A DNA stretch of 64,000 bases from JAFDXJ01 sp039811225 (lineage in GTDB: Bacteria; Bacteroidota; Bacteroidia; Chitinophagales; Chitinophagaceae): positions 19,315 through 83,314 of the forward strand of contig JBDHYG010000012.1 of assembly GCA_039811225.1 (NCBI GenBank), given 5' to 3'. Positions 33,353 through 42,451 of this stretch are shown here, in pieces (position 1 is the stretch's first letter; every line of letters starts with the position of its first letter). The translations under genes and the position numbers were made by a program. The notes below the pieces were generated by a model. The model searched no databases. It had not been told where the DNA came from and worked only from the letters and a program-made list of their open reading frames with translations.

Positions 33353-34951
33353 ATGAAACATACCATAAAAAAAATATCCCTGGCAGCCACTATCCTTCTA
33401 GTTGCTGCTTCCTTTGTGGGCTGTACAAAGAATTTTGAGAAATATAATACCAACCCGTTAGGTGTGACTGATAACCAACTGGAGGTGGATTATCAAAATC
33501 TCGGTTCACCCTTAAAACAGGCTCAATTATTTATTTACATTGCTAACCCGGCCTGGGCATATCAATTGCAACAAAACCTGATTGCCGATGTGTATTCCGG
33601 TTATATGATGACGCCCACTCCTTTTCAAAGCAATATCAATAATACCAATTATTACCTGATCGATGGATGGAATAGTTATCCCTGGGATTGGGCTTATAAT
33701 AATGTGATGAACAATACGGATGCGGTTTTGAAAAAAGCTACAGACCCGCAATTCAAAGCTTTCTATCAATGGGCTAAAATCCTGCGTGTAGAAGCCATGC
33801 ACCGGGTGAGTGATATTTATGGACCCATTATCTATACCCATTATGGCCAGATCAATCCGGATGGCAGTATTGATTATGATTCACAACAAGACGTGTACAA
33901 CGCATTCTTCAATGACCTGGATACAGCTATTGATGTGTTTACCACTATGGTACAAAACAATGAGTTGCCTACACTCACCAATTTCGATTTGGTTTATGGT
34001 GGTGACAATGAAAAATGGCTCAAGTTTGCCAACACATTGCGTTTGCGTCTGGCCATCCGGATATCTAAAGTAGATCCGGTAAAAGCAAAACAAGAAGGTG
34101 AAAAATCTTTGGCTAATCCTTATGGTTTACTTACCACCAATGACGATAATTTCTTAGTTGATATAGGTACCAATACCCACCCGGTAAATGTGATCAATTT
34201 ATCCTGGGGGGACATTCGCCTGGGCGCTCCTTTGGCCTCCTTAATGAATGGCTATAATGATCCAAGGCTTCCCAAATATGCAACCAAAGCAACAGATCCT
34301 GCTGTTGCCGGCCAGTATATAGGTATCCGGAATGGTATCAATATTGATGATCATTCCCGCTATGCTGATTATTCTACCATGGTTGAATTCCCTAATAAAG
34401 TTCAGTTAATGGTGGCCGCAGAAGCCTGGTTCTTAAAAGCCGAAGCTGCTCTTTATGGCTGGGCAGGCGCCGGTGATGCACAAACCGATTATGAAACAGG
34501 TATCACTACATCCTTTGCGCAATATGGCCTGGATGCATCAGGATATATTACGAATAGTACCTCCACAGCTCAACCGTATATTGATCCAAAAGCCATTACA
34601 CCCGGCCAAAATGATATTCTTACCGGCTCTCCCTGGTTGAGTACCATTACCATCAAATGGGATAATTCAGCTTCCCCGGAGCAAAAACTGGAACGTATCA
34701 TCACACAAAAATGGATCGCTATGTACCCCGAAGGCCAGGAAGCCTGGAGCGAATTCAGAAGAACAGGTTATCCTAAACTTTTCCCGGTTGTAATCAATAA
34801 TAGTGGTGGTACAATTTCAACAACAGATTTCATTCGCCGTATCAACTTCCCGGCTGATGAAAGAAGCAATAATCCAATAGGCGTACAAAAAGCAATACAA
34901 ATGTTAGGAGGACCGGATAATGGTGGAACACACCTGTGGTGGAATCCATAA
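33353..34951 (+). CDS. SusD/RagB-family nutrient-binding lipoprotein
   Basis: 532 residues. Signal with lipobox (Ser-Phe-Val-Gly-Cys, Cys24). The helical SusD_2-type (PF12771-like) fold is suggested by Tyr-Asn-Thr-Asn-Pro near the N-terminus, Trp-Ala-Lys-Ile-Leu-Arg-Val-Glu-Ala-Met and the C-terminal Glu-Arg-Ile-Ile-Thr-Gln-Lys-Trp-Ile-Ala-Met-Tyr-Pro-Glu-Gly-Gln-Glu-Ala-Trp-Ser-Glu. Caps the SusC barrel at the cell surface. 24 nt after susC; terminator follows at 34981. Confidence 0.95.
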   Translation: MKHTIKKISLAATILLVAASFVGCTKNFEKYNTNPLGVTDNQLEVDYQNLGSPLKQAQLFIYIANPAWAYQLQQNLIADVYSGYMMTPTPFQSNINNTNYYLIDGWNSYPWDWAYNNVMNNTDAVLKKATDPQFKAFYQWAKILRVEAMHRVSDIYGPIIYTHYGQINPDGSIDYDSQQDVYNAFFNDLDTAIDVFTTMVQNNELPTLTNFDLVYGGDNEKWLKFANTLRLRLAIRISKVDPVKAKQEGEKSLANPYGLLTTNDDNFLVDIGTNTHPVNVINLSWGDIRLGAPLASLMNGYNDPRLPKYATKATDPAVAGQYIGIRNGINIDDHSRYADYSTMVEFPNKVQLMVAAEAWFLKAEAALYGWAGAGDAQTDYETGITTSFAQYGLDASGYITNSTSTAQPYIDPKAITPGQNDILTGSPWLSTITIKWDNSASPEQKLERIITQKWIAMYPEGQEAWSEFRRTGYPKLFPVVINNSGGTISTTDFIRRINFPADERSNNPIGVQKAIQMLGGPDNGGTHLWWNP

Positions 34952-35193
34952 GAATATGATGAAAACCAACCCTTGACAAAAAAGGGCAGGAGAAATCCTG
35001 CTCTTTTTATTTATCCTTATTCTGGTGACGAACCGGTCGTATTTCTATTACAGGAAAAATGAAATGCTTATAAAAAAACTGTTGCAATACGACCATAAAT
35101 TGTATCATTCCTTTTTCCATTGTATAAATTCACTATGTCATCAAACTTAATTTTACAAAACAAACAGGTTAGTGGAAAAGCAATAAAAACCTT
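34952..35193. other. Intergenic region after susD
   Basis: 242 bp between the convergent susD and small membrane protein genes. Holds the susD terminator; otherwise AT-rich without recognisable signal. Confidence 0.4.
34981..35010 (+). terminator. Terminator after susD
   Basis: AAAGGGCAGG, 6-nt loop, CCTGCTCTTT (one G-T pair) then TTTATTT. 29 nt after the susD stop. Confidence 0.85.
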
Positions 35194-35547
35194 TTACGAA
35201 ACAGTTTTCTTCTTCCTGGAATAGGCAGCAGTCAATGCAGCAAAACCGGACACCAGGCCGCCAATTAATGCCGTTAAGAAAATTAGTAAAATATAGGAAC
35301 CCTGCAAAGGTAAAATGGATGCAACTTTTTGAGATAATAAATGATTATTGGCCATGTCTATCCAAATGGCATTTCCGGCCCACAATATAAACATGCCGGC
35401 AAATCCCGCCAGAAATGATCTTCCCGGTGACTGATGCAGAAAAAATAATACAATAAATGTAGTGATGGCAAAACTCCACCAGGGAAAATATAAGGGCGCT
35501 GCAAAACCCAATAGCGCTACCAGTATAATACTCAATAATAATTTCAT
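35194..35547 (-). CDS. Small membrane protein of unknown function
   Basis: 117 residues with four hydrophobic segments (~1-18, ~23-40, ~45-62, ~78-105) and a basic C-terminal tail (Arg-Lys-Lys-Lys). Not recognised. It follows the penicillin acylase gene by 10 nt on the same strand, so the two are probably co-transcribed. Small integral inner-membrane protein. Confidence 0.8.
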   Translation of the reverse strand: MKLLLSIILVALLGFAAPLYFPWWSFAITTFIVLFFLHQSPGRSFLAGFAGMFILWAGNAIWIDMANNHLLSQKVASILPLQGSYILLIFLTALIGGLVSGFAALTAAYSRKKKTVS

Positions 35548-35557
35548 AGAATTTGCA

Positions 35558-38026
35558 TTAAGCTTTTTTAAAAGTCAATATACCTTTCAGGTTAGGCCTG
35601 TTTTTGATCACTTCTTCTTTGACAAAAAGTAAGGGATAATATTTCCCAACCACCCAGTCATCAATAAAATTGTCGTAATACTTACTTCCCGGGTTTCCAC
35701 TCTGGCCACCTGGATAAATACCATAGGCCTGCGTGGAATCCGTTAATTCAACAATCATGCGCCAACTGGGGCCATGAAAGTTTTTCAATGCATTAATTTC
35801 TGTTTCACCTCCACTGGAAAATAAATTCAATCGACTTAAAACAGGAATACGTAATAAATGCCGGATACCACTTTTTTTGAATGTTCCCCAGGGCAATGCA
35901 CTTTCTTTGGAAGCTTTATCTAAAACAGGTACAGCTTTTTTAAATGCTTTCGTTATATCATCCTGTAAAGATTCCAGTTGGTTTGTGCGAATGTCATCCA
36001 GGAAAATATAGGATGTTGTATCTTTCAACAATCCGTCGAGCAATGTACTTTTTTCCGGCCAGGGTAAGGGTAAATCCGTTTGTGCAAATTCATCCGCATA
36101 AACCGTTGTCATCAAACTATCCCACCATACTTTTTCAATAGACGGTCCTACTTCATCGGCATTATTCTGCAGGTTCCAGGATGTATATAAGTCCAAATAT
36201 TTTTGTTCAAGACCTGAAAGGCCGGAACGATCTATATATTTTTCTAATAAAGGTCTGGCTATTTCCTGGAACACATTGTAATTATTTGTCTGTAAAGCCT
36301 GCATATCCGCAACGGAAATATTTTGCATAGCTTTTAATTCCCGGTTTATCAGGTAGCCTCTGTAAACCGGATAAACTCCACCCAGGTAATACGGATAGGA
36401 AGTATCATATGGATATTGATTGGCGCTACTGACAAATCCTCTCTCCGGATTATGCATAAGTATATTGGCGCTATCCGGAATAAAGCCACGCCAGGCATAC
36501 AAATCATTTTCCCCGGGCATCAGGAAATCTCCCTGTCCCCGCCATTTTGCCGGAAATTTTCCGTTTTGTTTGATCGCAATATCACCCCGCTTACAGGCAA
36601 AAATCATATTCTGGCCGGGGCAGGCATACCCCTTCAACGCTTCCAGGTAATCATCAAAATTTTTGGAATAATCCAGGTTCCGGAATGTATGCATCTCATT
36701 ACTACCCTGCTGTGCCTGCCAATAACAGGCATATGATTTCCCGGTCTGTAATTTGTCCGGAAAATCTTTATCATACATTACAGGACCCCAGTTAGTTTCT
36801 GCTATATGCTCCACATGATCCGGCTTGCCTTTGATCTTAATTATTTCATCGCGAAATGTTGTTTTTACCCAGGCACTATCATACCAATATTCTTGCCGGG
36901 TACTGTCTTTAAATTGAATTTCATAATAATCGCGCACATCCCGCATGGCATTGGTAAAACCCCAGGCACAACTATCATTAAAACCAATAATTATACCCGG
37001 TGCACCGGGAAATGAAGCGCCATACGTATTCAACTCAGGAGTCTTGATCTGCATTTCATACCATAGTGCCGGAAGGTTCAATCCAAGATGCGGGTCATTG
37101 CATAGAATGGGCCGGCCACTTTGTGTTTTCGTTCCGGCCACTGCCCAGTTATTACTGCCATTATCTTTATCGGGCTGCAGTATAGAATCAGTACGGCTGT
37201 TGTCTTTTTTAAAGTGGAAATAAAGCGAATCCGCTCCGGCAGGCGGTTGCATGGAAAAAGCAGCGGGACTGAATTTTGTTCCTTTTGGAATGATTGGATC
37301 CAGTGAATCCTGGCCATATGGATATAAGGTGGCCATTTGTACTTTAGAAAAAACAGATTTTGCATTGGTCATTTCAAAGTCCTGTTCAAAACCCGCCAGG
37401 TCATAAGCCATATACTTCATGAACAATACAGTTTTCAGGTTGGTCCATTTCTCCGGTTTATAATCCAGTAATTTGTATTCAAAGGGAATGTCTTTATCTT
37501 TTAACCGGCTGATATAAGCATTCACCCCTTCCGTATAAGCATCCTGGAAAGCTTTTGTCTGCGGGTCAGCTTCCATCGCTGCTAATGATTTTTCTGCACC
37601 GGATACCATACCCAGTCGGCGGAAGAACCGGTCGATATACAGGAAATTAGTACCATTACTGCTATCTCCCATGATTTCACTCAACCGGCCACCGGCAGCA
37701 TCACTTTGAAAGTCCATTTGCCAAAGGCGGAATTTAGCATGTAAAAAACCCTGCAGGAAAATGGCATCATGTTCGTTATCCGCATACACATGTGGCACCA
37801 GGCGTTCATCAAAATACACTGTGGCATTTCCCTGTAAACCATTAACAGAAAGCGTTTCCGTCAGGTCAAGCGAATCCGGCTCCGCATTTTGCCAAAAACC
37901 TTGTTGTGGGGAAAGAAAATACCCTAATCGGGGTGTATGACTATCACCGATTCGTAACGGTGTATTTAAAAGAAGAATCAATCCGGTAGTTACCAACAAA
38001 CAGATCAGGAAAGGGAGTATTCTCAT
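35558..38026 (-). CDS. Penicillin acylase family hydrolase (Ntn type)
   Basis: 822 residues. N-terminal hydrophobic segment (4-21) acts as signal or anchor. It is synthesised as a precursor: the autocatalytic cleavage site is Asn-Gly|Ser291-Asn-Asn-Trp, where Ser291 becomes the N-terminal nucleophile of the beta chain; Asn-Asp-Pro-His-Leu-Gly-Leu follows, as in the family. Known members hydrolyse beta-lactam side chains or acyl-homoserine lactones. Substrate is unknown. Length is typical for periplasmic members. First gene of a two-gene leftward unit. Confidence 0.95.
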   Translation of the reverse strand: MRILPFLICLLVTTGLILLLNTPLRIGDSHTPRLGYFLSPQQGFWQNAEPDSLDLTETLSVNGLQGNATVYFDERLVPHVYADNEHDAIFLQGFLHAKFRLWQMDFQSDAAGGRLSEIMGDSSNGTNFLYIDRFFRRLGMVSGAEKSLAAMEADPQTKAFQDAYTEGVNAYISRLKDKDIPFEYKLLDYKPEKWTNLKTVLFMKYMAYDLAGFEQDFEMTNAKSVFSKVQMATLYPYGQDSLDPIIPKGTKFSPAAFSMQPPAGADSLYFHFKKDNSRTDSILQPDKDNGSNNWAVAGTKTQSGRPILCNDPHLGLNLPALWYEMQIKTPELNTYGASFPGAPGIIIGFNDSCAWGFTNAMRDVRDYYEIQFKDSTRQEYWYDSAWVKTTFRDEIIKIKGKPDHVEHIAETNWGPVMYDKDFPDKLQTGKSYACYWQAQQGSNEMHTFRNLDYSKNFDDYLEALKGYACPGQNMIFACKRGDIAIKQNGKFPAKWRGQGDFLMPGENDLYAWRGFIPDSANILMHNPERGFVSSANQYPYDTSYPYYLGGVYPVYRGYLINRELKAMQNISVADMQALQTNNYNVFQEIARPLLEKYIDRSGLSGLEQKYLDLYTSWNLQNNADEVGPSIEKVWWDSLMTTVYADEFAQTDLPLPWPEKSTLLDGLLKDTTSYIFLDDIRTNQLESLQDDITKAFKKAVPVLDKASKESALPWGTFKKSGIRHLLRIPVLSRLNLFSSGGETEINALKNFHGPSWRMIVELTDSTQAYGIYPGGQSGNPGSKYYDNFIDDWVVGKYYPLLFVKEEVIKNRPNLKGILTFKKA

Positions 38027-38218
38027 AAGAACCTATTTGGTTTTTAAACTGAGTAAATTAAGAACAAATCATTCAAATCAACAAGAAAAATATTGAATTC
38101 ATATTGTCATATCCAATGATTTGTTTTACCAAGCGACAGTTTTGTTTTTTCCAAAAATCGAAAATTTAGTACGTATTTGAAATTGTCACTTATCTTTAAA
38201 AAATCTAAACCCCACTAC

Positions 38219-39538
38219 ATGCAGACTGCTTCCAAGAAAATCATTACCGGCTGGGCAATGTATGACTGGGCAAATAGTGTTTACAGCCTGGTCATTACTA
38301 CTTCTTTTTTTCCCATTTATTTTACGGCAGTTACAAAAAAGGAATTTGGCTCCGAGATCATCCCTTTTCTCGGCCGGAAATTTGTTAATTCCTCATTATA
38401 TGATTACAGTCTTGCAGCAGCGTATCTCCTGATCGCTATACTCTACCCGATCCTCACTTCCATTGCCGATACCCGTGGCAACAAGAAAAATTTTATGCGT
38501 TTTTTCTGCTATATCGGCTCATTTGGTTGCACGATGCTCTACTTTTTTAATGGCGCCAATCTATGGTTAGGCATTTCCTGTTTCATGCTGGCGGCCATGG
38601 GCTATGTGGGAAGCCTGGTTTTTTATAATGCATATCTGCCGGAAATTGCGGCACCGGAAGACCAGGACCGAATCAGCGCCAAGGGATTTTCTTTCGGTTA
38701 TATCGGTAGCGTGATTTTGCAATTAATTGGTTTTGCCCTGGTCTTATTTATTGCAGATCAGTTACTCGCCACCCGCATTACCTTTTTATTGGTTGGTATC
38801 TGGTGGTTTGGTTTTGCACAAATAACATTTGCCGTATTACCCAATGCCCCCCGAAAAAATGCTTCAAATGGAAGTATCCTAAAAGCCGGATTTATTGAAG
38901 TAAAGAAAGTCTATGATGAAGTAAAAAAAATGCCTACGTTGAAACGATTCCTGCGGGCATTTTTCTTTTATAGTATGGGTGTACAAACCGTGATGCTGGC
39001 CGCAACTTTATTTGGCAGCAAATTACTCGGCCTGGATGATACGAAACTAATTGCCACCGTGGTGGTCATACAATTGGTGGCGATCCTGGGTGCTATGCTC
39101 ATGAGCCGGTTATCCGCACATTTTGGTAATATCAAAGTGCTGATGGGTGTTGTGGTGTTCTGGATTTTGATTTGTGTAGCCGCCTATTATACGGCATATT
39201 ATAAAGAAACCGGCGGTGATCCGGAATATTGGTTTTATGCGTTGGCAACGGCTGTTGGCCTTGTTATGGGCGGGATTCAATCATTGAGCCGCTCCACATA
39301 TTCCAAGCTCATGCCCGAAACAAAAGATACCGCTTCGTATTTTAGTTATTATGACCTCACAGAGAAAGTAGCAATAGTGATAGGGATGTTGAGTTTTGGA
39401 TTGATAGAAGAATTAACCGGCAGCATGAAAAACTCTGTATTAAGCCTGATCGTATTTTTCCTCATTGGATTGGCCTGGTTATATTCCACTTTGCATAAAG
39501 AAAAGAAACAACGGGAAGCCTTAACTTTGCAGGCATGA
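38219..39538 (+). CDS. MFS transporter, UMF1/Atg22-like
   Basis: 439 residues with about twelve TMs. N-terminal Gly-Trp-Ala-Met-Tyr-Asp-Trp-Ala-Asn-Ser is the UMF1 (unknown major facilitator) signature; Ala-Asp-x-Arg-Gly-Asn-Lys-Lys after TM2 and the Gly-Gly-Ile-Gln-Ser-Leu-Ser-Arg-Ser-x-Tyr-Ser-Lys-Leu-Met-Pro motif support this. The ATG at 38219 is preferred to an upstream TTG. The stop overlaps the start of the metallo-hydrolase (ATGA). Substrate unknown; amino acid efflux is seen for the yeast relative. Confidence 0.92.
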   Translation: MQTASKKIITGWAMYDWANSVYSLVITTSFFPIYFTAVTKKEFGSEIIPFLGRKFVNSSLYDYSLAAAYLLIAILYPILTSIADTRGNKKNFMRFFCYIGSFGCTMLYFFNGANLWLGISCFMLAAMGYVGSLVFYNAYLPEIAAPEDQDRISAKGFSFGYIGSVILQLIGFALVLFIADQLLATRITFLLVGIWWFGFAQITFAVLPNAPRKNASNGSILKAGFIEVKKVYDEVKKMPTLKRFLRAFFFYSMGVQTVMLAATLFGSKLLGLDDTKLIATVVVIQLVAILGAMLMSRLSAHFGNIKVLMGVVVFWILICVAAYYTAYYKETGGDPEYWFYALATAVGLVMGGIQSLSRSTYSKLMPETKDTASYFSYYDLTEKVAIVIGMLSFGLIEELTGSMKNSVLSLIVFFLIGLAWLYSTLHKEKKQREALTLQA

Positions 39539-40374
39539 AAATGTATTCTATTCCTACCGGGCGGTTTAAATTAGATGGGGGCGCCATGTTTGGTGTCGTG
39601 CCCAAAAGTATTTGGCAAAAATTAAACCCGGCAGATGAAAATAATCTGTGTAGCTGGGAAATGCGTTGCCTGCTGATTGAAGACGGGAACCGGTTAATAT
39701 TGGTAGATAATGGTATTGGCAATAAGCAAAGTGAAAAATTCTTCAGTCACTATTATTTACATGGCGATGACAGCCTGGATACATCATTGGCGAAATATGG
39801 TTTTCATAAAAATGATATTACGGATGTTTTCCTCACCCATCTGCATTTTGATCATTGCGGTGGCAGTATCACCCGGGAAGGAGATGCCTATGTACCAGCT
39901 TTTAAAAATGCCCGTTATATAAGTAATGAACAACATTGGAACTGGGCCACCAAACCCAATGACCGGGAAAAAGCTTCTTTCCTTTCAGAAAATATTTTAC
40001 CCATCCAGGAAAGCGGGCAGTTACAATTTATCCCGCATGAAGAAGGAATTGCATTTACGGAAAATTTCCATGTACGATTTGTCAATGGCCACACCGATGC
40101 TATGATGTTGCCTCAATTACGGTATAAAGGAAAAACTATTGTGTACATGGCCGACCTGTTGCCATCAATGGCTCATATCCCTATTCCGTATGTTATGGCC
40201 TATGATATGTTCCCATTAAAAACCCTGCAGGAAAAGAAAACATTTTTACAGGAAGCCATAGCGAATGACTATATCCTCTTTTTCGAGCATGACCCGGTTG
40301 TGGAATGTTGCACCTTACAACAAACGGAAAAAGGCATACGACCTGATAAGCAGTTCCGGCTTGCCGATATCTAA
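39535..40374 (+). CDS. MBL-fold metallo-hydrolase
   Basis: 279 residues, metallo-beta-lactamase fold. Zinc motif Thr-His102-Leu-His104-Phe-Asp106-His107-Cys-Gly-Gly, then Asn-Gly-His-Thr-Asp-Ala (third zinc ligand), Ala-Asp-Leu (bridging Asp), and a late Glu-His-Asp-Pro. Similar to lactonases and other small-molecule hydrolases; substrate unknown. Start overlaps the transporter stop; a second ATG two codons later is also possible. Probably one operon with the transporter. Confidence 0.9.
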   Translation: MKMYSIPTGRFKLDGGAMFGVVPKSIWQKLNPADENNLCSWEMRCLLIEDGNRLILVDNGIGNKQSEKFFSHYYLHGDDSLDTSLAKYGFHKNDITDVFLTHLHFDHCGGSITREGDAYVPAFKNARYISNEQHWNWATKPNDREKASFLSENILPIQESGQLQFIPHEEGIAFTENFHVRFVNGHTDAMMLPQLRYKGKTIVYMADLLPSMAHIPIPYVMAYDMFPLKTLQEKKTFLQEAIANDYILFFEHDPVVECCTLQQTEKGIRPDKQFRLADI

Positions 40375-40541
40375 ATCAGTGGAATTAGAAATTTACAATT
40401 CGGCAAAAGAAGTAATTTCAAATCTATCCATTGCAGGCAAGTGAATACTTGATTCATATAAATTTCCCGGGTTGATGATCGAATAATTATCTCGTCTGCC
40501 TTCCCTGTATATGCCAGGATCTGGCAAAATGAAAAATATAC

Positions 40542-41333
40542 TTACCTGAATTTTTTCAGGGAGCTGAGTGGGTAACGCAAATTCCGGGTTTGCATCATAT
40601 CAACTTTGATGCTGCCTACTGCAATCGGGCTTTCTATGCGTAAAGGAATATGGTTGGGATCATCAGAAATCCAAACAGTCATTTTTTCGCCGCCTTCAAA
40701 AATGGTTCCTTTAACTAGAAGAGGTTTGAATTTGATAGCGTGGAATGAACCATATCTTGTTTTTACATCTTCTTTCCCCAGGTAACGCAGGTATAAATTA
40801 TACACTTCATTGTCGAGGAACATAGAAAAAGGAATTTTATCACCCACTTTGTACTTACTAAAATCAATATTCCGGGCATAATAGATTGAGCTCATCACAT
40901 CCTGCACACAATTCGGTACTTTAAATACACCATCATTGGTAATGGCCGTATTGGTTTGTTGATTGAATACCACATTCTCATTTTTTTTATACCCACCTTC
41001 ATCCACACTGCGAATAAATTTCAACGGTTGCAAATTGAGCGTGTCAAAAAATGTTTCATACCGGTCACGCACTTTAAAGATCCAGTCATAACTGGAATTC
41101 GACCGGCCGGTACCAACCACATGATAAACGGGTTTATTATTTAACTTTTCCAGGTTTACGGAAAATACCGCTGTTCCTGCATTTACATAAATCCCCACCA
41201 CATTATAATACACATTATACGTGATGGATTCACCGGAAAGGAATGACCTGTTACGAATCCCGCAGAAATCATCACCGGCATTTAATGATGTAGTAAAAAA
41301 ACTGGAACAAAGTATGAAGATTAACTTATTCAT
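40542..41333 (-). CDS. DUF3108 domain-containing secreted protein
   Basis: 263 residues with a signal peptide (MNKLIFILC...SLNA) and a beta-rich DUF3108 body: Gly-Glu-Ser-Ile-Thr-Tyr-Asn-Val-Tyr-Tyr near the start, Asp-Arg-Tyr-Glu-Thr-Phe, Val-Trp-Ile-Ser-Asp-Asp-Pro-Asn-His-Ile-Pro-Leu-Arg-Ile near the end. Function unknown, periplasmic. The ATG at 41333 gives the signal sequence and overlaps the stop of the flippase-like gene by 8 bp, so the two are coupled. Confidence 0.88.
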   Translation of the reverse strand: MNKLIFILCSSFFTTSLNAGDDFCGIRNRSFLSGESITYNVYYNVVGIYVNAGTAVFSVNLEKLNNKPVYHVVGTGRSNSSYDWIFKVRDRYETFFDTLNLQPLKFIRSVDEGGYKKNENVVFNQQTNTAITNDGVFKVPNCVQDVMSSIYYARNIDFSKYKVGDKIPFSMFLDNEVYNLYLRYLGKEDVKTRYGSFHAIKFKPLLVKGTIFEGGEKMTVWISDDPNHIPLRIESPIAVGSIKVDMMQTRNLRYPLSSLKKFR

Positions 41334-42303
41334 CTTTCCTATTTCTAAAAATTCGAATACCCAACATAAACATACTGCCAAAAATGGAAGGTATTATCAG
41401 GTTGACCAGCCAGATACCTGCTGCAGTGGCAATGATACCAAGGGCATTGGTACTGATGATACCGAATAACTGTAAGCCTGCTTCTCCCCGCAAACCCAGA
41501 TCCGCCAAGGGTATCGTAGGTAATATCGCCAGGACAAGAAACAATACACAGGTTGTGCAAATCGCATCCAGCCAATATACCTCCACATTAAAAACATGAA
41601 GCAATAATAAATATTGTCCGACAAAAACACAAAACCGGGTAACCGATAATATTAAGATTTTTGTTAATTCTTTATGGTGAAAGGTTTCCACACTTTCAAT
41701 CAGATAGGTATATTTTTCCAGAAAAGGAATCTTTTCTATCAAAGCGGTCAGTCGAGAAAGCTTATAATATATCAACAATAATATCAAGGTTCCCAGTATG
41801 ACGATGTACATAATGCCATCCATCCAAAACAAGGACAAACCTTCTAATTGTACCGTTTGGCTCCAGGTGAAATGCCGTAAATAAAACAGGCCGAAGATAC
41901 CGGCGATGAATGTTACCAATACCTGGCTGATACTGCCTACAATAGTCAATGCTACAGAGCGTAAGCGGTTACCTTCCTGCATATATACTATTCTTCCTGC
42001 ATAATCACCAATCCCGTTGGGCAGAAATAAGGAAAGAGATAAACCGGAAAGCACAGCCCGGAAAGCACGAAACAGGTTGATTTTTTCAACGGGCCGAACC
42101 AAAATTTGCCACTTTTTTGATTCAATACCCCAATTGGCCAACATGAGAAAAAATAAAAGAGCAAGCGCCCAGGCATTCTTTGCAGAAAAAGCATCTTCCA
42201 TTAATGCTTTGGATTGTGCAAGGGTAGTTTGTCCTTTTACTTTTTCATAAATGGCAAACGATAAAACAATAAATAATAGAGGGCCTATTATATAATTGAG
42301 CAA
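41326..42303 (-). CDS. LPG-synthase TM-domain (flippase-like) membrane protein
   Basis: 325 residues, about eight TMs, of the UPF0104 / lysylphosphatidylglycerol synthase transmembrane family; seen: Asn-Trp-Gly-Ile-Glu-x-x-Lys-Trp, Leu-Ser-x-x-x-Pro-Asn-Gly-Ile-Gly-Asp-Tyr-Ala-Gly-Arg, and Leu-Pro-Thr-Ile-Pro-Leu-Ala-Asp-Leu-Gly-Leu-Arg-Gly-Glu-Ala. No ATG is in frame at the front: the first usual start is TTG at 42303, and the frame remains open upstream for 22 codons with a basic stretch (Lys-Arg-Asn-Lys-Ile-Lys) that fits a true N-terminus. Overlaps the DUF3108 start by 8 bp. Confidence 0.85.
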   Translation of the reverse strand: MLNYIIGPLLFIVLSFAIYEKVKGQTTLAQSKALMEDAFSAKNAWALALLFFLMLANWGIESKKWQILVRPVEKINLFRAFRAVLSGLSLSLFLPNGIGDYAGRIVYMQEGNRLRSVALTIVGSISQVLVTFIAGIFGLFYLRHFTWSQTVQLEGLSLFWMDGIMYIVILGTLILLLIYYKLSRLTALIEKIPFLEKYTYLIESVETFHHKELTKILILSVTRFCVFVGQYLLLLHVFNVEVYWLDAICTTCVLFLVLAILPTIPLADLGLRGEAGLQLFGIISTNALGIIATAAGIWLVNLIIPSIFGSMFMLGIRIFRNRKDE

Positions 42304-42451
42304 TATTTTATACCGGCTCTTCAGCAGTTTGATTTTATTTCGCTTTTGAAAATTACTGGAAAATTAAAAAACTATTGATAACATCCCTTAGTTTCTCCTG
42401 AAATTCCGATACACTGTATCTTCAGAAAATGTGACAAGTAAAGGAATGCTG

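Noticed and set aside
29804..34951. SusC/SusD as a chitin-utilisation locus because of the GH18 gene
   Set aside because: The GH18 gene is 11 kb away on the other strand with unrelated genes between; no evidence of linkage.
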